From Chromera velia (Eukaryota > Sar > Chromeraceae): DNA of 64,000 nucleotides. The stretch lies in NCBI GenBank assembly GCA_018398765.1, contig JAHBMJ010001240.1, positions 1-64,000 of the forward strand. The letters are read 5' to 3'. The notes beneath the pieces are model-generated. The model did no database searches and was not told the origin of the DNA. It saw only the letters and a program-made list of their open reading frames with translations. Numbering within the stretch: the stretch's first letter is position 1; every line of letters starts with the position of its first letter. The position numbers and the translations under genes were made by a program. Shown in pieces: positions 9,953 to 24,003 of this stretch.

Positions 9953-11546
9953 CTAGTCCTCCCACACACAGTTGCGTACTCGCGCAATGGCGTCCGCGCC
10001 TACAGGCCAGAGGTTTGCCCCGCTCTGTGCCACATTGACAAAAACCTGACCATACGGCATGAAGCGTCTCCAGGACGAGTTGTTGCACTCCTCCTGAGGG
10101 ATGGGCAACCGGGCTCGTGCAACCAGAGAGGACCCCGTGTTCGAACTGCAATAGCACCGACCATCCTGGGAGTCTAGGGCGCAGTCGAGGGAGCCGGACG
10201 TGGTGGCGTGGCAGCTTGTCACCCAGTGGAAATAGGGCATCTTGCGGCGATCAGGGATCGGCATATCGATGTCACAGGTGCAGCCTGAGGGGCGTGGAGA
10301 GGGTGCGCACATCTGGCACGTCTCCCTGCAGTAACTCTTGGGACAGTTGGAGGTGCTCCAGTTGACGCAGTCCCAGTACTGGTCGGAACACGCGGGGTCG
10401 CCTGCGTAGATGCCCTGCCAGGTCCAGGGGGCGGTAGAGGTGGTAGTCGTGCTAGTTGTGGTGGTGGTGGTGGTGCTGGTGGTGCTGGTGGTTGTGGTGG
10501 TGGTGGGAGTTGTAGTGGTAGTGGTAGTGGTGGTGGCAGGGACTGTAGTGGTTGTTGTGGTAGTGGTTGACGTTGTGGTAGGATCGGCACAGCAGTAGAT
10601 GTCCCCACTCCACGGGTTTGGAGAGGAGTCGAGGCCCCACCAGGTCCCCGGAAAGTTCTGGTTGTGCACGCGGCAGCGAGGATGACCTCCCCCCACACTG
10701 GTGTCTCCAACCTGCATCATTTGAGAGCGGAGGGGCAGAAGGAGAGAAGAGGGAAGGGGGGGGACCTCCGATAAACAGTTGAATGATATTGAGTGGACAG
10801 GACAGCGTGGATGCATGTAGACAGTGAAAACGGCAAAAATGAAGAACAGGACTGCCGACTCATTCGCATCCTACCGTTCACTGATGCGAGTCTCAAAGCA
10901 TAGACCCGCCGCCTGACTTCACTCCACTCACCTGCACCCACTCATCCGAAGAGTCTGCCACAGGAGCCCAACGGTCAATGCCGTTCTGTGGGAAGAAGAG
11001 GCCGGAGACGGGGCTGCCGTTGGGACAAATCTCCCAACTGTGGCAGAGAGAGGACCCTTGTTGCGCACAGAAGCTAGATGCGTCGGTGTAACTCTCACTG
11101 GACCCTTCCCAGCTGTTGAAGAATGTCACGGGGCGAAACTGTTGCGCAACTGTTGTTTCGTCCTTGCAACACAACACAAAAGCCGAGTGGGCCTGTGGAA
11201 CGCCATCCACTCCCCAGGCTGGAGGTCCGAAATGGGGAATGTGAAGACGGCAAGTTGGGTGATACGGCCCGCCGACTCCTATCTGGATCCATTCGTTGAC
11301 TGCATCAGAGACGGGTGCCCACTGGTCTTCTCCAGACACGAACGGATTTGAAGGGTAGGGCTGGAGGGAGGTGGGAGCTCCACCGGGGCACACGTCATTG
11401 ATGGAACAGAGAGACGCGCCTTTGGATTGACAGAAGGATGCTGCACCTGCCCAGTTCTCATCGTATGCGGCTCTGTACCGAACTGGTACTTGAGCTCCCA
11501 GTGCAGTCGGGAGGGCCAATAAGCAGGCGGAGACAACCTTCCACAT
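9953..11546 (-). CDS. Secreted protein: two Cys-rich repeat domains, poly-Thr linker, ShK-like domain
   Basis: Two exons, 11546-10932 and 10711-9953, encode 457 residues ending in TAG. The donor CAG|GTGAGT and acceptor gatgcag|GTTGG are both phase 0. The start is supported by a clear signal peptide, MWKVVSACLLALPTALGAQ. Two homologous units follow (about residues 28-128 and 134-250). Each has A-S-F-C-x5-S-L-C, a C-P-x-G motif, D-x-W-A-P-V-x-D, E-W-[IV]-Q, a late C-R-[LV]-H, a W-G-[LV]-D and a final C-C. The second unit is split by the intron, and its restored WVQ-VGD junction matches WIQ-IG in the first unit, which confirms the splice. A mucin-like linker of about 60 residues, nearly all Thr, is followed by a Cys-rich stretch (WDCVNW...CPKSYCRETCQMC) resembling a ShK toxin-type fold as used in many non-toxic secreted proteins, then a further Cys-containing tail. 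The repeat resembles an uncharacterised family seen in diatoms and other chromists. Its role is unknown; a glycosylated cell-surface or secreted protein is likely. Confidence 0.75.
10432..10582 (-). repeat. Poly-Thr codon tract (coding, mucin-like linker)
   Basis: On the minus strand this is a run of ACN codons, mostly ACC and ACA, encoding Thr with occasional Ser, Pro, Val and Ala. It separates the repeat domains from the ShK-like domain. The plus-strand ORF through it (poly-Val) is a shadow. Confidence 0.85.
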
Positions 11547-12458
11547 GGCGCTGCCAGGTGTTGCTTATATATTCCACAAGATGGGGGGGATTCTCCGACG
11601 CAGAACCTGAAACGCCTGAAATGTTTATTTGCTTTGGTTTGTTGCCAATACGGTGTCGAAACAATCCCCAGATCTTTCCAGGGCGAATGGAGAGCTGAAC
11701 AAACAGACTTGTCGTGTCGTAAAAACTGTCGACCGTTGACTGACCTTGAATCGTTGAATCAGACCCGCGCGCGTGCATGTGATTTCGAGCCCCCCGCGAG
11801 CGCTCCATGCAACACTTACTCAAACTTTGCAACACTTGGCAATGTGAGCAACACAACATGCACGTGCAAGACTGAACCGAATGCATTTAATTTGTGACAC
11901 AACACGTGCATGCTTGCACTGCCTTGCGGGGGCTTGCCTGAATTAAGCTAGCTAGTGCACAGGTACAGCTCATGCATGCACAACAGCTAGAGGCAAGTGT
12001 CCTGTGCTCTAGTCCAGCTTACGCATCAAAGACATCTAAACTTTGAATGTTCTACATACATGAGAGAAAAAGTAAATGAAAAGCTGTATTGACGGGCCCG
12101 GGAGTAAGACAGCATGTGTATACTCTTCTTGAAAACACCGTAACTTAACTATACTTAACAACCTTATTTTTATAAACGTTTGATAACTTTAATAATAGAC
12201 TGACATAGCGAAAAGGTATGAAAAGGCAACCTGTGCGGAATTAATGAATCAATCAATCACTCAAAATTATAGTAAAAATCAGATAAAACTTTAAAAAATG
12301 GGTTAAAGATTCAACAATCATTAAAGTGAACTGCTATTATAAAGAAACAAACTGTCTCATGCCGTAAGTCATGCGTCTTCCCCGAATGCTAGACGCTTAT
12401 TTACAAGCTGATGGCGATAGACCGATCAATAATAATAATAATAATGGCCTATAGACCG

Positions 12459-12511
<53 letters not shown>

Positions 12512-12685
12512 CATATATGGTGATGATAATGATATATAATGATGACTCGGAGTTTCAAAAGTTTTGCTTTAATTAGAGCTTAGTGTTTCAAATTAGACTT
12601 ATAACTTTCTTTCACTCTGAAACTTTATATACATATTGCACCTAGACGCATGCCTAGATGCATGTCTTATCTCCAAACATCAAAG
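11547..12685. other. Intergenic, AT-rich, with (AAT)n microsatellites
   Basis: This lies between the secreted ShK-type gene, whose 5' end faces this region, and the 3' end of the nucleotidyltransferase gene. It has two (AAT)n runs, at about 12428-12445 and 12462-12509. Each is preceded by atagaccgat, so the microsatellite and its flank appear duplicated. No coding sequence or RNA gene is visible. Confidence 0.6.
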
Positions 12686-15439
12686 TTATGATGAATCCAT
12701 TTCATCCCACGCTTGCTCCAGAAGGCGATAATACTCCGCCTCCTTAGTCGTCTGTTTCTCTACAGTTTTTTCTTTCAGTTTCTTGTGCCCCTTGCTATTA
12801 GCGGCTGGACGGGCTCGCGCTTGCAAGGTAGCTTCTGCGCTCGGCTTCTTCGCAGGGGCCTGAAGAACGGAAACTGCCGAGGGTTGCGACTTCTGGGCAA
12901 ATCGACTAAGGGTCTCTTTTTCTTTCTTTTTCACGGGCACAGGTGCCGTTGGAGGAGCAGAAGAAGAGGCAGAGGCAGATATGGAGGTAGCACTTTCACT
13001 CTTGGGCTCTTTCTTCTCTCTCTTTTTCTTCTCTTCCCTCCCTTTTCCTTTCTCTTTCTCTTTCGGCGCGGCCTCATTCTTCTGCACTTGCTCCGATGAT
13101 CCAGGATTTTCTTTTTCCTTTGAGGATCTGCGATCATCCCAGTCCTCCGGTGCCGTTGGGTTTGCCTCTGAGGTTCTGGCTATGTCCGCTGCCTCCATCG
13201 ACTTGACCTTGAAAATAAGGGACTCCAGGGCCCTTTCTGAAGATCCGTTTGCTGCGGTGAGTGCCTCGGCTATCCTTTCCACAGGAAGCTGGGGCAGGAT
13301 TTCGTGAAGGCCGGCAACGATAAAAAAGGGAGAGGAGGCAGAAGACTTTGTTTTAGATATAGGTAGGGACAGTTCTGCCTCCACGCTCTCAATCTGTTTG
13401 GGGTCGGTTGGGGCCTGTGGATGCTTTGGTTCTTCATCCTGCTGCTCATGCTGCTCTGGCTGCTGCTGTTTCACTGGGTCCTGAAGGGCCTTGGGAGCGG
13501 GGCTAAGGGACGACAACTGGTTTGACTGGCTTCTGTGGGGCGTGGAAGAGGAAGAAGAAGAGGAAGCAGGAGCAGCAGAGGAAGAAGGAACATCTGCAGC
13601 AGAGGAAGAAGTCCGAGAGGGAACACGCCAGGGGGGGCCTTCAGCTGATGCTGGACGGAGTTTCACGCTGCTTTCTGATTCAGCCTGGGACTTGGGCTTC
13701 CAATCGAGGAGATCTCGACTCAGTAGTTTTTTAAGAGTCTTAGGAAGACGTGAGAGAGATGGGGTTATGATCTTCTCAGGGGCAACCGTCTCTTTGTCTT
13801 TCTCAACCTGGGATAAGGAGGCTGCACGTGAGGGGAATTCAGAGACGGGATCTGAGGGGGGGTCACTGACAGCAGCAACAGTGGGTTTGTCTGGGGAAAC
13901 AGGAAGTTCAATGTTTTAGATCTTGGTCTTTGTTTTTTTCTTCTCTTTCTTTGACTTCCGTTGCGTCTCATCCTCAGAGTGCTGCTGCTGCTGCTGCTGT
14001 TGCCCTGACTCTTCAGGGGGGGGAGGGGGTAAAATCGCAGTCTCTCCCAAATAACCTTGGTGGGTGCTTCCATTTGAGGGGAACAGGGACTGGTGGTGGG
14101 CGGAACACGGAAGAAATTTAAAGTTGAAAGGGAACTGCTTGAGTCCAGGCAAAGTACCTCCTTGCCCCCCCGGCATTGCCTGCAGTCCCATTTGAGGGAT
14201 GAAGGAGGGCACCTGCATCGGGACTGCCAAGGGGCCCTGGAGCCTCAGGCTGTTGACCATCCCCATCGACATTACAGGGGACAGAACGGGAAACATCGGT
14301 CCAGGAGACCTATACTAGAGAGGGAGTGGGGCGATGGAGGGGAAATTTGATATCATCCCCGGCATAAAAGAACCCGGAGACATTCCTGGTGTAGGCATGA
14401 AACTCCCCGGTCCAAAACCTCCTGCACCACCCGGAGGCATAGGTGGTACTGGTGGGGGGCCTGCCCCCCCCTTTCCCCCTCTGGAGAGCACCGGAAACGA
14501 CTTCAAAACTTTAGTGACAGCAGCAAAATCTGCAGCTGCCCTCGAGACGATTTCAGGACGGATTTTGTCAAGCCACCCCCTTGGTTGGCATTTGTATGTG
14601 CCTGTGAAGGGTTCCTTCACTGACCACAATCTTGCGATGGGGTCGTTCAGACGAACCTCTTGGCCAGAGACGTGAGTACCCCTCTCGAAATCTACCTTCA
14701 CCCCGTTCAAATCAGTTGCAAGAAAACCAAGAAACTCGGTAAGAAGGACGAGAGGGTGTTCCGAAAAAAGAGATCCAGCGGGGTCAGGCCGGGAGCTTAG
14801 GTGGATGTCAAGGCGGTCATGCATCTTAAAGCATCGGATGAGGGGAATGACAGGCTTCGCACGGTGAACACAGAGAAAGAGGAAAATCAATAAAAAAGTA
14901 TAAGCATTTGGGTATCTGTTCTTGGGTTAAAACGTTTGTTCATGTTTGCGAACCCATGGTTTCAAGAGCAAAATTGCCATCCTGACATTGTCATCCACCG
15001 CCCAGTTGATAGACCGACGGATGTGTTCTGCCTTCCAATACGGTTCCGTGCTGTGAGCAGCCTTCTGCGTCACATCAAGGAGGACTTTGGTTTTACGATC
15101 TCTGACAAGAATGCGCCATTCCGATATCGCCGACTCAACCTCAAAGCGACGGTTCTCTTTGCTCTCTAAAGCACGTCTGGTGGCCACCAGATTCCCATCC
15201 TCGGGACACGAAATGTCAACGTCGCTATCGGGTAAAGCAATCCGCTGTGTCCAACTGCCGTGCTGGTGCATTTTCACACCGTGCTTCTTCAGCAGCCCCC
15301 TGAACGAGCCTGCTACCTCCTCAACGATGCCCTCACCTCGCTCCACCTTCTGTACCAACTGATCAAAGCGTCGAACCTTCTCCTCAGGTGGAGCGTGAAC
15401 GAATAGATCGAACGAGAACGAATCCAACAAGAAAGTCAT
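12686..15439 (-). CDS. Nucleotidyltransferase (poly(A)/terminal uridylyltransferase type) with CUE-like region; three in-frame stop codons
   Basis: One reading frame runs from ATG 15439 to 12686 (918 codons), interrupted only by TAA 14929-14927, TAG 14317-14315 and TAA 13918-13916. The N-terminal part carries the catalytic signature HGSWTQRIALPDSDVDI, fitting G-S-x10-D-x-D, and a third acidic strand VLLDVT. Next comes the central-domain motif LLLKPWVRKHEQTF, the first TAA, then PKNRYPNAYTFLLIFLFL. In the family the W-to-[SA]-Y spacing matches with the stop counted as one residue, so the stop sits inside conserved sequence and not in an intron. After the core comes a Pro/Met/Gly-rich region (spanning the TAG), a Gln run, a Lys/Glu-rich basic region, and a CUE/UBA-like stretch (LHEILPQLPVERIAEAL). 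Such enzymes add A or U tails to RNA. No frameshift is visible. The gene may be a young pseudogene, may be read through, or may derive from a lineage with TAA/TAG as sense codons. The HDEL-TAG terminus of the GPx-like gene argues that the host uses the standard code. Confidence 0.62.
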
Positions 15440-16187
15440 AGCGAATCACAACAATCTTCCTGCTCAGCACTTGCAACAACTGGATCACCGGAAACAGCTT
15501 CTGCATTTTAAAGAGAGATCAAATTATTGTCAACGCGGGGAGGCCTCTGTCAGACCTCCCCGCGGGGAGGCCTTTGTCAGACCTCCCCGCATTCTACGCG
15601 ACTCTCATACACAAGAACAAGTCGAGATGGCTGCAAAGGGAATTTGATGCAGACGCTCAAGGAGGAGGACCATGCAGATCCAAAAACAGTCAATGGTGTG
15701 GTGCGGTACAAGCTTAGTGGCAACAAGCAGCTGTTCTCAAACCAAGGGACAAGCTGATCTGCTGCTGAAGGAACGCAAAGGTAAAGTTGTGGTACCCCGC
15801 ATCTTTGTGTCAGAGTAGACGGGTGGGTTCGAATTCGGGTTGCACATGCTTTCTGGGACACCCTGCTGCATGCATACCCCGGCCGGGCCGCGGGGCCCCA
15901 TGCATGCATGCACACGCGCACCGATTTCGATCCTCAGATGCCCTAAATTGCCCTAAAGTCGCACTCTCAAATGCTCACTGTCATTCACTATGATCCATCA
16001 ACGTCCTTACCTGATCAACAGCCCCCTTCAACGATGTGAACGCAACATACACCGGCGGACGCACTGTCAACTGAAAGAACTTCGGGCACGACATCGAAAA
16101 CAAGAGAGGAACAGATCGATGCCCGGCTGGCTCATCAACACGCAATTGTTGAGTCAGTGTTGACCAGACTGAAAAAGGAAGAGCAGG
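15440..16187. other. Divergent intergenic region between nucleotidyltransferase and ankyrin genes
   Basis: The genes on either side are transcribed away from each other, so both promoters should lie here. Visible features are the twin hairpins at 15535-15590, a GC-rich patch near 15880-15915 with tgcatgcatgcatg, and no coding sequence. No TATA-like element could be assigned with confidence. Confidence 0.5.
15535..15590. repeat. Two tandem GC-rich hairpins
   Basis: GCGGGGAGG and CCTCCCCGC form a 9-bp stem around an 11-base loop (cctctgtcaga). The arrangement is repeated immediately downstream with one base changed in the loop (ccttt for cctct). The pair lies about 100 bp upstream of the nucleotidyltransferase start codon, on the promoter side. 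It could act as a regulatory structure or be a small foldback insertion. Confidence 0.7.
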
Positions 16188-17849
16188 ATGGAGGAGCCTC
16201 AAGCCAACGGTGGCTCTTCTTCTCGTGAAATGTCTCCTTCGAGCAAATCCTTCTCTGTCCTTGCATCATCAGGCTGCTTTGAAAACAGGGGTTTCTGGAA
16301 GCTCACTTCCCTTTCCCACTCTCTGAGGACACTTCGAAAAGATGAAACAGTTCTTCGATGCTCGTTGCACTCCAACACTGTGAAGGATCGAGAGGAACTC
16401 TGTGTGCTTGGCATCTTCGCAGTGAAAAATGACAATCTCGATGAATTGATGGCCCTCATCTCATGTGACAGACTGCCGATCCACTGGCGTTTGCCAAAGG
16501 ATGAGACTGGAAAGGAATTGCCATGCGGCACAACACTCACCCAGATTGCGATGAGACACAGCGCCATTCGGTGTCAACGTGCCTTGACATCCCTCCAACC
16601 CCTTCTCCCTTCCCCAGAGCCCTTCCATTTGCTCACCCAAGAGCAAGCCGACAAACCATCCTCCCTCCTCCCTGTTCGAATCGCGCTGGAGTCAAAGCAG
16701 ATCGATCCGAACGGAACCGTCAAGGGTGCTCCCTGGCTCTTTTGCTGTCTCCGCGAAGGACTGTTTCCACAAGCCGCACTGTTGATAGAGCAAGGGGCGC
16801 GTGTGGACATTTGGGACTACTCCTACAGCAGTTGGGGTGAGCGAACCCGCCTTTCCGGGCAGTCCTCTCTTCACCAGTTTGTCGAGACATCCAAGAGTAC
16901 AGTGAGAATGGCCGATAAGGTGCCCTCTCGCCTCGATGTGACGCAACAGCTTGTGCAAGCAGCGAAGACCTGTGGCATTCTAGAGTGGGCAGCGTGGGAC
17001 AGTGAGAATCGCAGACGCGGCACAGCTCTCGTTCTGGCTGTCTTGAAGATCGCAGAGAAGAGAGAGCCTCCAACCGAAGAGCTCACTTTGATCCAGGAGC
17101 TCGTGAGGGCGGGGGCAGATGTGAGGGCGAAAGACGACAGAGGGCTGTCGGTCCTCCACATTCTGTCCAGCGCTTGTGAGCGAAGGGAAGAATACGGGTG
17201 GGTCGTTGATGGTGGGTTGGAGGTTCAGGAGGAGGAAGGGCAGTCTGGGGAGGAGGAAGTCATCCATCTCTCTTTGATTGACAGTTTCCTTTCGTGTGAG
17301 CGGTCTCTGATCAACTCTGGTCCTCTGGTGCGGTTCTCGGGGGGGAAGGGCAGATTTACTCCTGTGATGGTAGCAGCAGAACTTGGTTTCTGGGGCATTG
17401 TGGGGGTGTTGGTGGAGAGGGGGGCAGACGTGGATATCGGAAGGACCGAGACTGAACCCCACGAATGTTTGCTTCACCTGGCAGCGACAGACGGGTGGAA
17501 GGGAACAGCAGCCAGCGTGGGTCTGCTCAAACAGATCCTGTCCCTCAGCAAAAACGTGAATGCCGTAGCAGATTTCAGTCAGATGGAGGCGGAGGACATC
17601 TTCTTTCCTCCCTCCTCGGCTGTCCGTACGAGAACTGAAAATCAAAAGATCAACAGACTGATACTGACCCCTCTTGCTTTTTCCCTCGGACCCAAAGTGA
17701 GAGATCCCGGCCCTTCACGTTCAGAAACTCAAAATCGAAATCAGATCATTCAGTGGATGACTGAACATGGAGAGGGGATTGATCTCTCCGCTGTAGCTGT
17801 GTGTTGTTTTGAAGAAGCATGGGAAGGAACAGAAATGGAATGCAGTTGA
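16188..17849 (+). CDS. Ankyrin-repeat protein, N-terminal frame
   Basis: This open frame of 553 codons runs from ATG 16188 to TGA 17849. Ankyrin-type helices are recognisable through the second half: GADVRAKDDRGLSVLHILS, then FTPVMVAAELGFWGIVGVL with VERGADVDI, then CLLHLAATDG. The N-terminal third is Ser-rich followed by degenerate repeats such as LIEQGARVDIWD. Ankyrin repeats mediate protein binding. The frame ends inside the first copy of the 51-bp repeat, and the ankyrin pattern resumes in the next frame (17809-19347), so the two are almost certainly one gene. Either an intron removes the boundary or there is a real or assembly frameshift. One phase-compatible splice exists: GTGT|GTTGTT near 17800 joined to atgcag|TTGAG inside a repeat unit. 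Its donor is weak. Confidence 0.62.
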   Translation: MEEPQANGGSSSREMSPSSKSFSVLASSGCFENRGFWKLTSLSHSLRTLRKDETVLRCSLHSNTVKDREELCVLGIFAVKNDNLDELMALISCDRLPIHWRLPKDETGKELPCGTTLTQIAMRHSAIRCQRALTSLQPLLPSPEPFHLLTQEQADKPSSLLPVRIALESKQIDPNGTVKGAPWLFCCLREGLFPQAALLIEQGARVDIWDYSYSSWGERTRLSGQSSLHQFVETSKSTVRMADKVPSRLDVTQQLVQAAKTCGILEWAAWDSENRRRGTALVLAVLKIAEKREPPTEELTLIQELVRAGADVRAKDDRGLSVLHILSSACERREEYGWVVDGGLEVQEEEGQSGEEEVIHLSLIDSFLSCERSLINSGPLVRFSGGKGRFTPVMVAAELGFWGIVGVLVERGADVDIGRTETEPHECLLHLAATDGWKGTAASVGLLKQILSLSKNVNAVADFSQMEAEDIFFPPSSAVRTRTENQKINRLILTPLAFSLGPKVRDPGPSRSETQNRNQIIQWMTEHGEGIDLSAVAVCCFEEAWEGTEMECS

Positions 17850-19347
17850 GTGGGCATGCCTCAGGGGTGATGGGAAGGAACGGAAATGGAATGCAGTTGA
17901 GTGGGCATGCCTCAGGGGTGATGGGAAGGAACGGAAATGGAATGCAGTTGAGTGGGCATGCCTCAGGGGTGATGGGAAGGAACGGGAATGGAATGCAGTT
18001 GAGTGGGCATGCCTCAGGGGTGATGGGAAGGAACGGAAATGGAATGCAGTTGAGTGGGCATGCCTCAGGGGTGATGGGAAGGAACGGAAATGGAATGCAG
18101 TTGAGTGGGCATGCCTCAGGGGTGACATGGCGACGGCCTGGTGGCTTCATGAGAAGTTCCCGAGTTTGTCCATACACCCAGAGGCAGTGATCAAGGGAGA
18201 GCCTGCAGCAGTCTCTGAGTTTACACTCAGACTGTTTGAGGTTTCCGTGACAATCTTCCCAATCTTCTCTGCAGACGGCGGGGGAGAGGGGGGGGGGACA
18301 CGAACAGAGCAAAGTCAGAATGGGGACCGAGCCCTGTGGGGTCTTGTGATGTTTTGTGTCCATCTGAAAGCACATTCGTTTCTCTCGCTTCTGCTCCCCA
18401 GACTCCTTCAGTACTGGAAGGACGTCAGGCTCCGTCCCCAAGATTTGGACACAGAGAAGGAGGGGACGCCTCTTCACGTTCTAAGCAGAATGTGTTCCGT
18501 TGACCTGCTCTCCTCTCTGCTGGTCGAATTGGGGTGGGATCCCAACACTCCTTCTGTGCACCTGAAGGGGGGAACTCCTCTGATGGTGGCAGGCGAGTCT
18601 CCCACTCTGCAGAGAGACTGTGAGGAGTGGAAGGAGTGTCTGGAGAAGACAGTCAACACGCTCGTCGAAGCAGGGGGTGACGTGTCGAGACGGGACGCAG
18701 AAGGACGCACAGCATTGCGCCGTGCGATTGTGTGGTTTTATGGGTCCAAGCGGAGTGATTCAATCTCCAGATCCGAGAGGTTGAGAGAGCGGCTGAAGGT
18801 TCTGCAGAAAGCGTGTTTGAGTCCTAGGGCAGGGGTGCCGGGACAGTGGGCAACCCGGGCTGCTGTCAGGGCAGTTCTCCGTCGAGATGAGAGAATTGCC
18901 GTTGAGCATTTTGTCTCGAACGGGGGAGAGCCTGTGGTACGGTGTCTGCTCGATAGTCTTCCCAGGATTCTGAAGGCTCTGGGGTGCAAGAACTCGCCCT
19001 CCACGACAGAGAGGACTCCTGATGTCGAAGACAGACGGAAGTGCCAGTGGTTGGGTAGCATTCTTTGGAGGGAGTGTCGGGACGCAGTGCAGCCTGAGCA
19101 TACAGAAACCAGGGTGAGGATCGTTGAGTCGTTCGTCGACAAACGTCTGGTCGGGGGGTTGCTGAGGAAGTCATTGAGAAGAGTCTGGAAGGAAACGACA
19201 GAGAGGGTGCCTTGGGAGAGCGGATGCGTTGATTGCAATTTCGTCAGTCTGACTCACATTCTTTCGGCACCCCTCCTCAATTGCTTTCTGCAATGGTGTA
19301 CCAATGAGAAATTTGGAGTGCCTATTGAGCCAAGCAAGCGGAAATGA
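17809..19347 (+). CDS. Ankyrin-repeat protein, C-terminal frame
   Basis: This frame continues the ankyrin gene one frame over. It opens with the 17-residue repeats (GKERKWNAVEWACLRGD) and, after the last copy, runs into WNAVEWACLRGDMATAWWL, which is ankyrin-like. Further repeats follow: GTPLHVLSRMCSVDLLSSLL, GGTPLMVAGES, then LVEAGGDVSRRDAEGRTAL. The C-terminal 180 residues are basic and helical with no recognised domain, ending in TGA at 19347. The ATG at 17809 is unlikely to be a real start, since it overlaps the upstream frame. Together with 16188-17849 the protein would be roughly 1050 residues, depending on how the repeat region is joined. Confidence 0.6.
   Translation: MKKHGKEQKWNAVEWACLRGDGKERKWNAVEWACLRGDGKERKWNAVEWACLRGDGKEREWNAVEWACLRGDGKERKWNAVEWACLRGDGKERKWNAVEWACLRGDMATAWWLHEKFPSLSIHPEAVIKGEPAAVSEFTLRLFEVSVTIFPIFSADGGGEGGGTRTEQSQNGDRALWGLVMFCVHLKAHSFLSLLLPRLLQYWKDVRLRPQDLDTEKEGTPLHVLSRMCSVDLLSSLLVELGWDPNTPSVHLKGGTPLMVAGESPTLQRDCEEWKECLEKTVNTLVEAGGDVSRRDAEGRTALRRAIVWFYGSKRSDSISRSERLRERLKVLQKACLSPRAGVPGQWATRAAVRAVLRRDERIAVEHFVSNGGEPVVRCLLDSLPRILKALGCKNSPSTTERTPDVEDRRKCQWLGSILWRECRDAVQPEHTETRVRIVESFVDKRLVGGLLRKSLRRVWKETTERVPWESGCVDCNFVSLTHILSAPLLNCFLQWCTNEKFGVPIEPSKRK
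17821..18126 (+). repeat. 51-bp tandem repeat, six near-identical units
   Basis: Six units start at 17821 + 51k. They differ by only a few bases: unit 1 has acagaaat for acggaaat, unit 4 has a single A-to-G change, and unit 6 ends ggtgac. The length is a multiple of three, so any number of units keeps the frame. Each unit contains ggaatgcag|ttgag, a possible acceptor, although without a pyrimidine tract. Near-identity indicates recent expansion. Confidence 0.92.
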
Positions 19348-19738
19348 ATTGAAGGTTTGAAAGCAATATCCTCCCTGTCTATGCAAGCATGGGGGATTTC
19401 GTGGTCACAGCTTTGTTCTTGGCCTGTCACTTTTCTGCTTGCTTTGTGAAGCCGGCCTTGCAGTAATTGCCGTTATATTTGTGCATGTTTTGGGTTGTGA
19501 GTTGAAAGTTTTCTGAATGCATGCAGCTTCAAGACAGACAGAGTTGTGGGCTTTCTGCATGCATGCAGCTTCAAGACAAAGGGCGGGCCTGGCCCGGTTC
19601 TTCTAGGAAGACCTCCACAGATGTCGGCACACTGCATGATGGGCATCAGACATTTTGTTTTTTTTCTCTTTTTTTGCTCTGTCTGTTTGTCCCTCCCTCC
19701 CTGCCCCGTTTCCTTTTCTTGTGTACCTGCTAATGCAG

Positions 19739-24003
<4,265 letters not shown>

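Noticed and set aside
10410-10598. Plus-strand poly-Val ORF
   Set aside because: Shadow of the Thr-codon linker in the minus-strand secreted protein.
12686-15439. Genome-wide reassignment of TAA/TAG to Gln
   Set aside because: Attractive because many genes here end in TGA, but the GPx-like protein ends in HDEL directly before TAG. The SF-assemblin and oocyst-wall-like proteins also end naturally at TAA. Kept only as a possible foreign origin for this one gene.
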